The position numbers were made by a program, and so were the translations under genes. A stretch of DNA of 64,000 bases from Escallonia rubra (Eukaryota; Streptophyta; Magnoliopsida; Escalloniales; Escalloniaceae), in the NCBI GenBank assembly GCA_033065855.1, contig JAVXUO010002827.1, forward strand, positions 434,001 to 498,000, in the 5' to 3' direction. Shown here piece after piece: positions 22,042 through 35,400 of the stretch; the first letter of the stretch is position 1; each line of letters opens with the position of its first letter. The notes below the pieces were generated by a model. The model did not search any database. It saw only the letters and a program-made list of their open reading frames with translations, and was not told the origin of the DNA.

Positions 22042-23403
22042 ATCGTCTCTCTTCCTCTCCCCACTCGCCTCCTTACTTTTTTATAAACATTATTATTATT
22101 ATTGATGCTGCTCGTCACTCCCATCCGTATGTTTTTGGTCGACACGTGGCGTTCGGAGTCCACATAATCACGCTTGTTATCGAGCATCATACATGTATAT
22201 ATGTGGCTAATTATTGTACGATGATAATGACTGGGGATCGTACTTGAACCATTGAATGGATTGTACATGCGAAGTATCATTGTTATCCTGGTTTCTTTAT
22301 ATTTTATATGTGCTTCCTCGTTTGTCCATAAGACATATTATCGCTATTTAGACACTTTTACGTTTTATTTTGATAATACTAACTCTGTTCTGTCGGGTTT
22401 TTTTTTTTATTTTGTTTTTTGCAAGCTCTTCTATAAATTTAGTGCCATACGTATAGAAAATTGGGCTCTATGTAACAATGGTTTGTTTAAATAAGTACTC
22501 CTCTTTTAACAAGTCAAGATGAGGTAAAAACAATGAGTAAAATCAATATTTTTGTGTAGTAAATTTATTTCGAGAATCCGCTAAGGGAAGAGACTATTTT
22601 CACCTCTTTATTTGTTGCTAAAAGGTCAACAGTCACTACTAAAATCCAATTTTAACGCAAAAAAAGTAGTAAAGAAGCTATAAAAGGTAAAGATAGCATT
22701 TACTTTTGTTAAAAGTCCAATAGAAAGTTTAATGGAACAGAGAAGTACCATTTTGCTTAATTGACCAACTTTCGTTGACACCCTCAAAATAGAAGTACGT
22801 ACTCATCAGGCCGCATTGCTTTTATACCGGCAATCTTTACCTAAGAAGCCCATCTGCCCATGCAATCTCCGTACTTACCTCTCCAAGGCAATGGTCCTAG
22901 CATGTGTGTCAAAAATGTACAACTTGTCTAACACTGGATATGGAACAAATTTGCGATAACTTTGAAGCTGGAAATTCGTACAATGTTTCAACCTGAGACA
23001 GAGCTAATCAAAGCAGTTCCAACATTAAAGAACAAGCAAGCTCACTGTTACAGCCTACGGTGATAAGGGTATCTAGATATCGAGTTGTTTGGTTGATTGT
23101 GGCTCTCTCTACGTGGGGTTTCTACTTTGAAACACCCTGCCTGCAAAAGGAAAGGAACTTAAAGGAAACACCAGCAACCATAAATCCATAATTGTAAAGA
23201 ACACCAACTGGTTAAAAGACTAGCAACCTCATCTATGATCATTTACAAATATCACCCTATGCATTTACAAGATAAATACCTGGATGTGAGAAGAACAAGT
23301 CACTTTACATTACTGTACCAAAAAATAATATACAGACGGGCGATAAAGAACATACGAAAGAAACGGTGTACGTAGAATGTAGTTAGGCGGTTTGAGCTTT
23401 TTA
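22042..23403. other. Intergenic region between copy B and the CAMTA4-type gene
   Basis: It holds the 5' flank of copy B, similar to the flank of copy A, and then AT-rich sequence leading to the 3' end of the CAMTA4-type gene. A CACGTG-containing stretch (GACACGTGGC) at about 22141 is a possible G-box in the copy B promoter. No other gene was seen. Confidence 0.5.
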
Positions 23404-26400
23404 TCATGCGAACTGGTATATGTTGTCATTTTCCATAAACGGAATGTCAGCTTGAGAAGTTGACCCTGCTGCTTCGCTTTCCTGTCCCCCGAGTTCAGCC
23501 TGCAAAAGTGACGAGTGAATTAGTTCGAGTTGTATGATCCGAAACTCTAAAAAGGTACGGATCCCGACCATGTGACATGAATACCAAGGAAAATGCTAAA
23601 CTTCCTCGTTGCTCATAGGAGGGGAATATGAACCCCAAGGCTTTAATTGCGCATTCACACAAATACAAGGTCCATAATCTTGGCTGGTGAACCTCTTATC
23701 GGTAGTTTTGGGGATATAATGATTCGACTCCACTCCACTCAAAGACGATCTGCATCTAGCAAGGTGGCAAACGCACATGGACCAGAAGCTGTACTTACAA
23801 GACAATTTGCAAAATCTGACGCTAATGTTTACCTTAGCTTGGCGATATCTTTCCAGCATGCGATGATATTGCTGCCGCGCCTCTTGTGAATCGACCATTG
23901 ACAACACCCTCAAAACAGCTTCATCAATAGCTACATCAAGTTTCCGCTTACGAAAAACCTTTAGTATGTCTTCATCTTCGCTTTCATCAATAGATTCTGA
24001 ATCAACGCGAAATCCCCGTAAACCAACTCCTCTCCGCCGCCATCTTAGTATGACTTTCTCTAGAATACCAGTGGCCCAACAGACTTTATAGTTCTTCCTT
24101 ACCTGATGGCCTCTCACATGAGCCTGACAAAACAAGAATCTGATTAAGAACAGCGTTTCTACTCCTTAAACAAATTAAGTTGAAATACGGTTTGCAATCT
24201 GAATATTGTATGCTTCTAAAATGGCCAGCAATAACATGATTTTAAAATGGCCGTTGTGCCAGGCAATAAAATATTTACACTTCGCGAAAAACCTGTGCAT
24301 AAATACTTACACGATAACAGTATGAAGAGCAAATTCAGTGTCATCCAAGTGAATGATCGAACACTCACACATACAGATCTACAAGAAGTGTAATCTGGAG
24401 TGTTTAAGCAATATTATATTTGTACCATAAGGTAAAAAATGAAAAGAAGGAAAAAAGCACACAAACTCTCTCTGTACTGACTATACGAGCATGGACAGAC
24501 CCACACCTATCAATTTGGGGAGAAGCAGAAGTTAGCTGTTTATGGCAGTCTAATGATCGGATTTACTTAGTAAAAAGGTCTTCTCCTCTCAATGCATAGA
24601 TTTTAGTTCAGTTTGTGCTGAAGAGTACGGGTGTGTTTGATAACGCAATTAAGCACCTAAAACTTAAAGTTTTCAATGAATTTTAATTAAGTGCATTTGA
24701 TAATGCTAAACCTTGTATCACTTAAAAAATTAATTCCTACAAAAAATAAACTAAAATTTTATGCCTGGGTGGACTTACTTAATGGGAATCACTTAATTCT
24801 AAGTGAGATAGTTAAAAGTTATTTAACATATTTTAATATAAAAAAAATTACCACCACGATGCCGTCTCAATTAATTTGCTGACAACACCGCCTCCACCAC
24901 AATATAACCACCACCACAACCATTACTTCCTTTTGCTACCACCACCACAATTACCATGACCTAGCCGCTATCACCACCACCACCACCACCACAAGGACAC
25001 CGCCACCTCCACCATAGCATCGCTGTTGTCACCACGTCTATTTCTGTCAATATCATCTAAAGATCCAGCACACTACAACAGCTGCCATGACCGCCATGTT
25101 GCCGCTTATCGCTATTATCAACACCATGTCTTCACGCAACATTACCGCCACTATTGAAACATTTTTGCCGTCACGCGACCACCACCACTACTCCATCGTC
25201 ACTGCCGCCGCCACCACCACTAACGCGATTATAGGCCCCCAAAAAAAGTTATAAAGTATAAAAACAAATACGTAATTTTGGTAAAATGGATAAATTTGTA
25301 AATAAACAATTTTCAAACATCTGCTTTTGGTTTACCAAACAGGTAAACTTATTTTTCAGTAAAAATTCAGTCGCTTAAAGTTTTCAGTTTTACGAATTCA
25401 ACGCTTAACTTTTTCAGCACTTAAATTTCAGTTTTATCAAACAGCCCCTACATCTTAATATGGAGTCTTATTTAAAATCCACAAGTTCTTACACTCCCAT
25501 TTCATGTTGATACCTATTCTGCAATTGATGGTAAGTTCTTTGAACTCGTCTACAAATGATTCAACTTTTATAGCATTTTATTGGTTGAAATATACGTGTG
25601 ACGTCGAAAAAGTGATTGTTCGACTTCATTTAGTGGTCAGCTGCATTTCTTAGTAATCCTGTTTAAGTAATCCCACGTAAGCCCCAACCAGGGCACATGT
25701 TATACTAAATACTATCTTACAAGCCAGGAAAATTATGAGAAAGAACAGTTAACTAATAGGAAACAAGGACCAAACTGTCAAATAATTGAAGTGTAAGAAT
25801 ATTCAGATAGTCAGATAAATCTGGCAGGATCCTTAAACACCATGACTTGCCGAGGTAGCTTCTTTATTAGGGCTTCCATATTTGTCTTAGGTGAGGTAAT
25901 TATATGTCTTTGCTTCAGGATCCCTTATCTACACTTTTCTATCCCTCATAACTAAGATTCGGTTTTAAACAGTCAAAACCTAAGGAAGAACAGAAGGGCA
26001 GGTATCCCTTTATAAGCTTGAGATCACAAGATGATAAAGAGGTTTTGGAAGTTTTTCCTAAAAAAGAGAATTGCATCACCTGTATCTTCACTACTTTCTG
26101 GCGAAAAGCGAGAAAATCCTTCCGACCTTTCCAACCCCGATATTTCTTCTGAATAGATAAAGCAGCTGCATTGTTGTCCCGTGAGTTGCGAAAAGCCAAC
26201 TTTGATGCAGCTGAAAGCCCTTGAATGTCATTTGATAGGATGCTGTATTTGTCTCCACTAGCAGCACCAGGAAAGGTAGCAGCTTCTTCATTCTGCCTCA
26301 TCCTGAAAGAATGTGCACGAAAGGCAGATTGTATACGTGCAGCAGCTTGAGCTGCATTGCGGACGGCAGCCAACGCGTCTTGAAGAGAAAGCTGCTCCTC

Positions 26401-29400
26401 ATATTCAATGATGTTCGTCTTTGAGACACTATTTACAGTTATTTCTGCTTCTACATCAGCAGAGCTTTTAGACAGTTCGCTCTCTTCCAGCCTGAGGGAA
26501 GAAAGATGGTTGGTTAATGCTGCCTCTGAAAGATAACCTGCAAGTCCCTTGTGACCACAGGTGGCAGCAATAGATGCTGGGGTTTTCCCAGTTGGGTCTC
26601 GTGGACTGGGATCTGTTACTGCCCAAGCTGATGCGCCAGAAGCCATGAGTGCAGCAACCATCTTTTCCCTGTTGGAGATATAGCACTTTAGTCAAGCCAC
26701 TCAGTAAAGCATAAGCCTTCTAGCACTGAGTTATTGAGATATTACTGATGCGCAGCAAACTTTCTGACATCAACATACAGCGCAAAGGTTTCGTCTACAT
26801 GAAACTGAGTAGTAAACATATCTTTAGATGGTTTTAATAAAAAACACACTAAGAATTAAAAGTATTTGATAGTGAAGTACTTAGTTGATGATGCTAGAGA
26901 ATTACATAAAATCAAAATGGAACAATTGGTTCTGTAGCTCTCAATTATAAATTTCGTACTTTGCAGCATCGTTGTAGCTATAGCCATTACTCTACTGCTG
27001 CACATTTTACCAAACAATTTACAATCTTAACTAATAGAAGCAGTAGAAGTGAATATTCAGAATGTTAAAGAAAGCACAAACTGGGTGGCAGCCAATCCTG
27101 CCTACTTCTAGCACATCAGCTGGTTCACGTAAAGAAGACTGCGCAAGAAGACGTGCTTAATACAATTCGTTCAACCATTTTATAAGCAGCTTTATACCTC
27201 GTTATTGGTAGTCCACTATTTTATGTAGCATGCAACTATAACTGCTTAAAAACTATCCAGGGCACATATTAGCTCAAGATTTGAACTAAATACAGTACTC
27301 CACTACCTTCCAAAACGTGCAGCCCAATGAAGGGCAGTCCACCCATTAATGTCTCGGAAATTTACGCTTACACCAGAATTGAGAATTGGGTTTAAGGCCC
27401 ACCCAAACCCCAATCCAGCAACCATGTGGATTATCCCTTGTTCTTTCTTGGACAAGGAACAACCTGGCAAATCACTTCCTTCCCGCAGTCTAGAAGAAAG
27501 CCACTGTTGCAATTTGTCTTTTAAAAGTTCTTGCAGAAGCCAATCTATTGTGCTAGATGCCGTCCAAGTGCCAACTAAAAGACCCTCAAAGACGTGGCCC
27601 CATGAATCTTCGCCTGCTTTGAACTTGCCCAATTGATCGACTCCAGATTTAGTAGTTTCTCCACTCTGTATTGATGAGTCGAATAAAAGCATTTGTGCAA
27701 ACCTGACAAGTAACAAGAGTTCTTCCATACTTTTATTTGCTCCTATATCAGGCAGATTACCATGAGCACCACTATTTGGCTCAACACGGTATTCAAAGTC
27801 CCTGACTTCACTACAGGACTCCCTATTTCCAGAGGTGATGCAAAGAATGACTTTTCCAGGCAAGTGAGGGGGAGCTTGGCAACTAATGACACCATCCTGA
27901 ATTATCTGGATTGGGACTTCAATATCACCAAACATACAGGCCCATGCACAATCTGATGTTGCATGTAAAAAAGATCCAATGATGATGACCTGCATATAAA
28001 AACTTGGTACTTAAATTAGAACTTCTACTTCCAAAAAAAGCCAGAAAAGAACAGTTCCAAAGTGGAAAATAAAATGCCAAAGCACCTAACAAGTCAAGAA
28101 GCATGTCAGTGGGAACAACAGAGATTTACAAGACTTCATGATTTCTTGACCAGGTGTCCAGGATCCTAAAACATCTTACTACCAGTCTTTTTAGGTGAGC
28201 CAATGCCTTGGGGCATGCTGTAGTTCAGGGATTAGGTTCCATCTATCTTTCTCCAGTCCCTCTGCAATCCTGTTCTGTTAATAGACCATGTTCAAGGATG
28301 ATTCGAAGTCTTGGTCCCGATCCCTAATAATGACCTAACATTTCATCAGAGCTCTGGTTCAGCAAGGTCTTTATATTCTAGTCTTTGTTATTGCATTCGG
28401 TTCCCAATAATGTTGATCCAGTTTGCATCCCATCATTTGTGCATTCTGTCCATGCGGGTCTCTTTCCATGTGCGACCAATGATTTTACAGAATCTAACAA
28501 AGGTCTTTGAAGTTTCATAGACAGCTGAAAATGAGAGGGGGTGGATGGAGTGAGGCCCAACTCACATTCTTGTCTTATGAATAGTTCTAGTGACCAGCTG
28601 ACCATGGTAACGGGAGTCAGTGGGCAAAAGGCTGCATTGCTCGGGACAAGCCAAGATCTCAATAAGAGGACACACCATAGCATCATAATGTGAATAATTA
28701 CAAGCATTCAAATTCACAAACCGCCAAGGGAAGAAACATTAGCAGCATGAAAAACCATAATGACGTACATAGTACATGAGCCATTGTGTAGTTCTAGAAC
28801 ATCATGAGAAAGGTATCTGAAAGAACTCTAGGCTAAACTGTCCAAACACCAAGGAGTGTGTTATGCCTCACCAAAGAAGCAGTTGCCTTGAAATTTTTAA
28901 AGCACAAGAGGTAGAAAAGATCAAGCAAACCACATGTCCCAAGCTTCTCTCTACTAACTTATAATTGCAAGTACTTGACTATATTACAATCTATCCCTGC
29001 CCACTATAAGCCCTAATGCTTGAACTATAAACATCAACCACAAGAGGGTTCTTTACACAGAAGATTATGAGACGCACCTTAGTAGTCTCGGAGGCATAAC
29101 CCCATTCTGGAGATATTTCGTGGATTTTAAATTTATGCTCCCGCGCAATGGTTAAACTTGAATCTGCTTCAATGGGCATTCCAATGTGATCTTGGTCAAA
29201 AAATGTTGTATAATAGTCGGGATTGGTTCCATACGTATTTAGAGGAGAATATGCTGATAATTTGAAATCTTCAGCTTCTTGAGCCAGCAATGGAGACACT
29301 GGCAATGCAATACAGTTGGTCAGAGTTTTAGTATTAACAATATACAAGTACTACCAGAACTAAAGTTCGGAGATAATTACAATTTGGAGCATCATCTCCC

Positions 29401-32400
29401 CCAAAATTTAGCCACTGGCCTTCCACTGGCTCCTTCACTGGAGGTAGAGGCATACCCTGACCCATATAAACACGCAGATATAATTTAGAAGAACAGGATT
29501 AATTTGATTGGAGTAATCCACAAAGCTTAAAGATTGGAATGCTTCTTTTGTGGCTATTATGCACTAGCACTTTAACAATAATTGTGCAATTAGGCAATTA
29601 GGTAAGTCATATTACAAGAAAACTTGCAGAGGCCCATAGGAGGAATGCTATAATAACAGTTACTAAAAGAACGTATGTGTAAAACCATGGAACGGTGGCA
29701 GTTATTGAAAGAAAATACTTGAATGATGACAGACACAATAAGATCATATTTGCAAAACGAAGATGCACAATGCGATTTCTCACATGTCCATCCAGTGTGT
29801 ATGCACTTTTCTCTGGCAACGCAATACAGGAACTCTTAGGGTAGTCTAGCATGTCATCCCAGGCCAAAGTTTCTTTACTTTCTGCTCTATATCCATCCTC
29901 CAATGTCTGGTGGAAATATTCCCTGCTGTCACCTATAAAAAGCACTCCATGAGTGTCTCCAACTTTTTGCTGAAAGAAGATAATTTGGCACATGGAAACC
30001 CCATGAAAATTGGGAAGAAAATATGGCAACATAAAATGATACAAATGCTCTACCACGAGATTACCAATCTAAGTGCTCAAGAACACAGTAGAAGAAACAA
30101 AGAAGATAAAATACAAAAATATCATGTTTGTCACCTATAGCAGTGCTTGATTCAACATATGTAGGCTTAACATTTCTCATAGAACTCGAATGAAAAAAGA
30201 AGATTAAGATATGTTGTTAACCGCTTAATATGTATAAACATATCGATATACACTTCATCATATAAGTGGTTGAGAGTTTTAAAATGCATTCCTTTCAGTG
30301 TTAACTTTTCCTATATAACAACATTACTCTAGAGAATTTTACTATTAGTTTGTTTGCTTTCGATATATTTAATTACACAACCAGTTGAAATGATTTACTA
30401 GCCCGCCAAAGGGAACAGTCCTGACATGTACATTAATAACAAAGCTGCAGTCCTGATGTAGGGTTTCCAGGAAAATGAAAACTATACTGCACTAGCTGAT
30501 AATGCCATGATAAGCCAGGCTACAAATTACCTGCACTCCCTGCCTCTATTTATAAGAAGCCCTCATTTAATAGATTAGATGCTTTTTTGACTGGAGAATT
30601 GAATGCACTTATATATTATGCAAGACGTTATAATGCAATCGAATAAAGTAGCTAAAACATAGCTTCCACCAGCACAACTGGAGATTTGAGCCTATCAGAT
30701 AAGACAACGCTAAACACATTCGTGTTGACCATTCTGAGCACCAAAAATAAGACAAACCTGAAAGTTGTTGCTGCGCAAGTTTGTTTAAATCACCTTGCAT
30801 CCCAGCAGGTGTTGAACTTTGATCAAGCAACAAGTGTTCCAAATTATTCGACTTATCATTCTCAGCAATGAACGGCCCAAGTTCTTCGATGCTGTCATCG
30901 TTCAAGCTTAGCTGCTCCTCAAGCCTTCGTAACGCTTGACTATACTTAAACTCTGGAGATTTATAAACTTCCCCTGTTGTTTCTACTATGTCCACGTGAT
31001 CCATCGTAGTACTCTTGGTGACTACATCAGAACTAACTTCTACAGAACCGGGACTAGATGTATTCTGATATGGTTCATAAGTTTCACTAACAACAGCAGA
31101 ACTGGAGGCCGGAAGCTGAGTGGTATAGGAGTTGAGACTCTGAGGCAAACCAGAATAAGTTCCTGGTGAGAGCTGTGAAGTGGATCCTATGTTGTGCCTT
31201 CCCTGAAAATCATTAGTTCAGTTGGTAATGTCAATTCGAAGCTCGAGTAATGCTCCATAAGCTTCCATTTTGAATTGCAGTAAAGACAGTCGCATAAGCA
31301 ATTTCATAAATCACCTTAAATGCAGCTAATCATAACATATTAGAGGAAGCTATGTGGCTTGTCAAAGGTCCATCAACTGGTAACTAGATACATGCAACAC
31401 AACAATATCTAAACATATTGAGGGAAAGAAACAAGGCCCAGCGCAATGGACGCAACTGCAATCTCAAGCAGGTATACAATTCAGATGCAGCAAGTTTTGA
31501 AAGGCATGAATGCATGAAAAAGTTAGTCCATCAGTATTATTTTCTTTGGTCATGAGGCGGAACTTAGTACGATCAATTGTTTCTATAAGAAATTTGACTC
31601 TCCAGACACTAAATTTGGCTCCACTGTGACTCCAATTTTCGAACTACGGGAATTTCGTATGGTGGAAAAAGGAAAGCTGTTTATCGTATACTTACCAAGA
31701 TATCCACTCAAACTACTTTTAGACGCTAGAAATGATATATACAGGCTAGCCCAGTGTTATTAAAGGCGCAGGCGCACCTAAGGCGCAAAAGGTCCCTAGA
31801 GCCTAGGCGCAGGTGCGCGCCTTTTCAAAGCAAAGCGCAATATTAAAATAAATAAAAATAAATAAATAATAGTGCATTAAAACAATAAAATTACTTATAA
31901 AATTTAGCACATGATAATTAACAAATTTCCAAACATTAGAAAAAGTTTCAAAAGCACTTTGCTTTATACCAAGAACCATTATATTTCTCCACTACCATAG
32001 TAACACCAACCTTAGTAGTATTGCATTCCTCCCTCAGCGGCTCACTGCCATTGATATTGCCACTAACAAGGAAGCAAAATCATAAAACATGCCACATACT
32101 TCTTATGGAAAATTTTGTATCTGATTATGCAGAACATCCCACTTTATATGCAATACAATAGGAACACCAAAATAATGGTAACTAACCTACAAACTTGCTA
32201 TGTCACATCAATGAAGCTACAAATTAAAACTGCTCAAAAACTAGCAAGCCTCTTGGTCAACTAAAGCTAACTTATAATTAGCTGCCTATTTACTTTATAG
32301 TTTAGGCATCCCAGACATTCCCTATGTTGTGTGTTATGACTTCAAACTGAGAGTTCTAGCTCAGAACTCTCCTGATACACCTGGTATAGGTTTCTATATT

Positions 32401-35400
32401 ACATACGATCAGAGTGTATACTTTAATTATGAAAAAATTCCTTGTGTCATTTTATCAATGTTTTGCATGGTTAGCAATTAACCACTTTTTGGAAGTGGAT
32501 GACAGATCTATTCTCTTTATTGCTGACCTACATTCGGTAGACCAATAACTGTGCTTTGCCACTCACAAGATTTTTGTAAATGACACTTTATGTTCTTGCT
32601 ACTCAAGAAACATAATAAACTTCAATGTGGGGACTTTGGTGGATTTGGATATACACTTGTGGGGGGAGAGAAATAGAGACAGAGAGGGGGAGAGAGAGAG
32701 AGAGAGAGAGAGACCGGTGGGGTGAAGATGTGGAGTGTAGTCGTAGAGCAACCGAGCAGCAGAGGCAGAGAGGAATAGCGGCAACGACGTCGGCGATTGG
32801 AGCAACAGCAGCAGCAACCGGAGTGGCCGCCGGTGATAGGAGCAAGGCACAGGATTGGGAACAGTGGAGACTGGAGTCACTGGACTGACGATGGGTTGCT
32901 CTGAGAGCCGTGAAATAGTCTTCTGATTTGGGATTTTAGAGTTAGGTTTATTGACTTTATTCTTTCAGAATTTTTGTTAGACTTGGTGGAGTTAAAATAA
33001 AAGAAAAAACTGAAAGAAAAATGGACAGTCTTCATAAAGCCACGACAACCTATCCAACGATTAGATTTTGTGCGCTTTAGTGTGCGCCTCCCGCGCCTGG
33101 ATGCGCCTTGCGCCTAGGCGCGCTTTTTACAACACTGGGCTAGCCTATTACCAAATCAATTTGCATTTGTAAGTCAGGTGGTACAAGCACCACAGAACAG
33201 GCATTGATTTCGCAGAAGGCATGCCTACTTTGGCGACTGGGCTAGCCTAATATATTGTTACAATCCAGAAGCCTATTCATCACAAAGTTTAATTCAACAA
33301 AAATCATGCACTCTCTACAAGTAGTTTGTTATAACCAGCTTGTTTCTACTAGGTTTAACATTCACAAAGTTGAAAAGGTAGTTCCCAACAATTAGATTTC
33401 GAATGTCACATTTCATCGAGTTAAAACGTGATTAGGTTCAGAAAGGCAGAGGTTAATTGGCCTATCACGGTCAATTTAATTTACTAATGAGTGTTTTATA
33501 CTGGTCAGATAACATAACTAACAAGGTCTCCGACTTAAAATATTGTTAAACAAAAATAGTTTCCATGTTTCTTTTCCTGTTAAAAAAGTAAAGCATGGAA
33601 ACCAGGAATTTGGCTACTTTGCCATGACTTATTATCAAATTTCTCCTTTAGTTTTACAAAGAAAGTGATGCAAAAGTCGAGCACAATGGAATGTAATTGA
33701 CAATTTTAGCTGTTACCAGTATCAACTATAAAAGCCGAATTTCAAAAGGAGAATAAGGAATTGCATTTATATTGCCCATTCTTCTTATATTCTTCTACTC
33801 GAGAAAGGATGGACTTGATGCCAACTCCTTCTCTGCTATCAGCATGGTGTAGCAAAGATATATCTACGGTTTATCAAAAAAAAAGAAAAACAAAGAGGTG
33901 AGCTTCTGATTCATTTTAAGATAATTTTACATTTTCATCATCACGTGTACCAGCTTCCCATTTTTTACAGGAGAAGAAAACAAAAGAGTTGTAAATATTA
34001 CATTTAGGAGAGCATGGCATGTTTATGCATATAAAAAGTGCAACAACAGTTTTAAGAGAAGAAATCTGGATAAAAGGTGGTGCACGTCAAATAGATAATG
34101 ACCAATACAGACAAAGGGTATTAACATGGGAATGAATTAAGGCATTTTTGGTAGTTTCAAAAATTCACCTCAGTTATATCTCTGTAATGAACGAGAACAA
34201 TGTGCTCATATGCCCTGCCCAAGCATAGAAAGGAAGGAAGAAGTGAATAGTATACATACAAAAAAAAGAAGACAAATGAGCAAATTGCCTATATAATTCA
34301 TGGGAAGCACAGACAATAGATACAATTCGGTACATTTTAAGAAGCCATGAATTAGGTGGACTGCATTTCGTTGAATGTTTTTTCTTGGGTTGGTAAAAAG
34401 TTCATGCCATGTGATACCAACTATATTACAGGTGCAGTAAGAGTGATTCTCGAAACAAAAACATTAGTAATCGAGAAAACTGAACACCCAAAAGAGGCAA
34501 TTAACTCACGGATCCAACATCCAATAGCTACGCCTCTGAAAATTGGAATTCTGCTCTCCATGGGCATAGTAACAGTTTAAAGCTTCAGCATTTCCAACCT
34601 AATGATACAGAAAATCATCAGGTAAGATATCCTCCCTCAGGACGAGATCATCAAACAGAAGAAAATCAAACTTGCAACAAAAACAAACTGCTTTAACACT
34701 GTCCAGACATTTTTCTAAGTAAATTCAATTCACAAAACAACGCCAGAAAAACACACTCAAGCACCAGAAGCAGTCCAAAGAATTAGCAAAGGCGCCATGC
34801 AAAGCAGAGAATTCTTCCTCAGCCCAGCAAGAGAGAGAAAACCAAAAAGAGTCCATTAATTTGGATACAGGTAACTCCACCCCCTCAAAAGATCTTACAT
34901 TCTTTTCCTCTATACAGAAAAAATGCAAACGGAAATCAAGCCCCACAATGTCTCCTCTTAAGAAAAGCCAGCACCTCAAAAGCTCCACACCGAGGCATCA
35001 CCCAGCTCAAGCCCAATAAGCAGAACACAAAATCCCCTCAACAACTTAGCAATTGAGAAAGATATCATCTACTGAATACCTGTTGGCTCTTGCACATAAA
35101 GACTCAATAAACATACGCTAAACTCCTCAGCAAGTTGCCAAGGTTTCAAGACATTACCAGAGCATTATAGAGTAACAAGCTTCAAGATCTTAGCCCTTCA
35201 ATACATTCACGTGACGACATTTACGTCTGATCACACCAACATTTCTCTGCTATAAGGAAATTACTTACATAATCAAGTCCAATGCAGACCATAATGACAT
35301 ATCTCTGCTTTTACTAATAGACCATTTGCAACCAAGTCCAATGCAGACCATTATGATATATCTCCGCTTTTACTAATAGACCATTTGCAACCAATTGTAC

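Larger units (their letters stand above)
16900..22500 (-). repeat. Segmental tandem duplication of a two-exon gene and its flanks
   Basis: Copy A (about 16.9-19.95 kb) and copy B (about 20.0-22.5 kb) match across exons, intron, 3' flank (GCTTTTGCTGAACT near 17040 and 20210) and 5' flank (CTTGTTATCGAGCATCAT near 19630 and 22170). The copies differ by insertions made after duplication: a Mutator-like element in the 5' flank of A and a SINE-like insert in the intron of B. The junction between units is not sharp. The direction of the duplication cannot be told from this window. Confidence 0.85.

Noticed and set aside
24880..25230. CAC/CCA-rich block that gives His/Thr-rich frames
   Set aside because: Low-complexity sequence inside a CAMTA4 intron, with no stable reading frame.
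32599..32888. Ser/Leu-repeat frames on the minus strand near 32.7 kb
   Set aside because: They come from the GA microsatellite within the hAT-type element.
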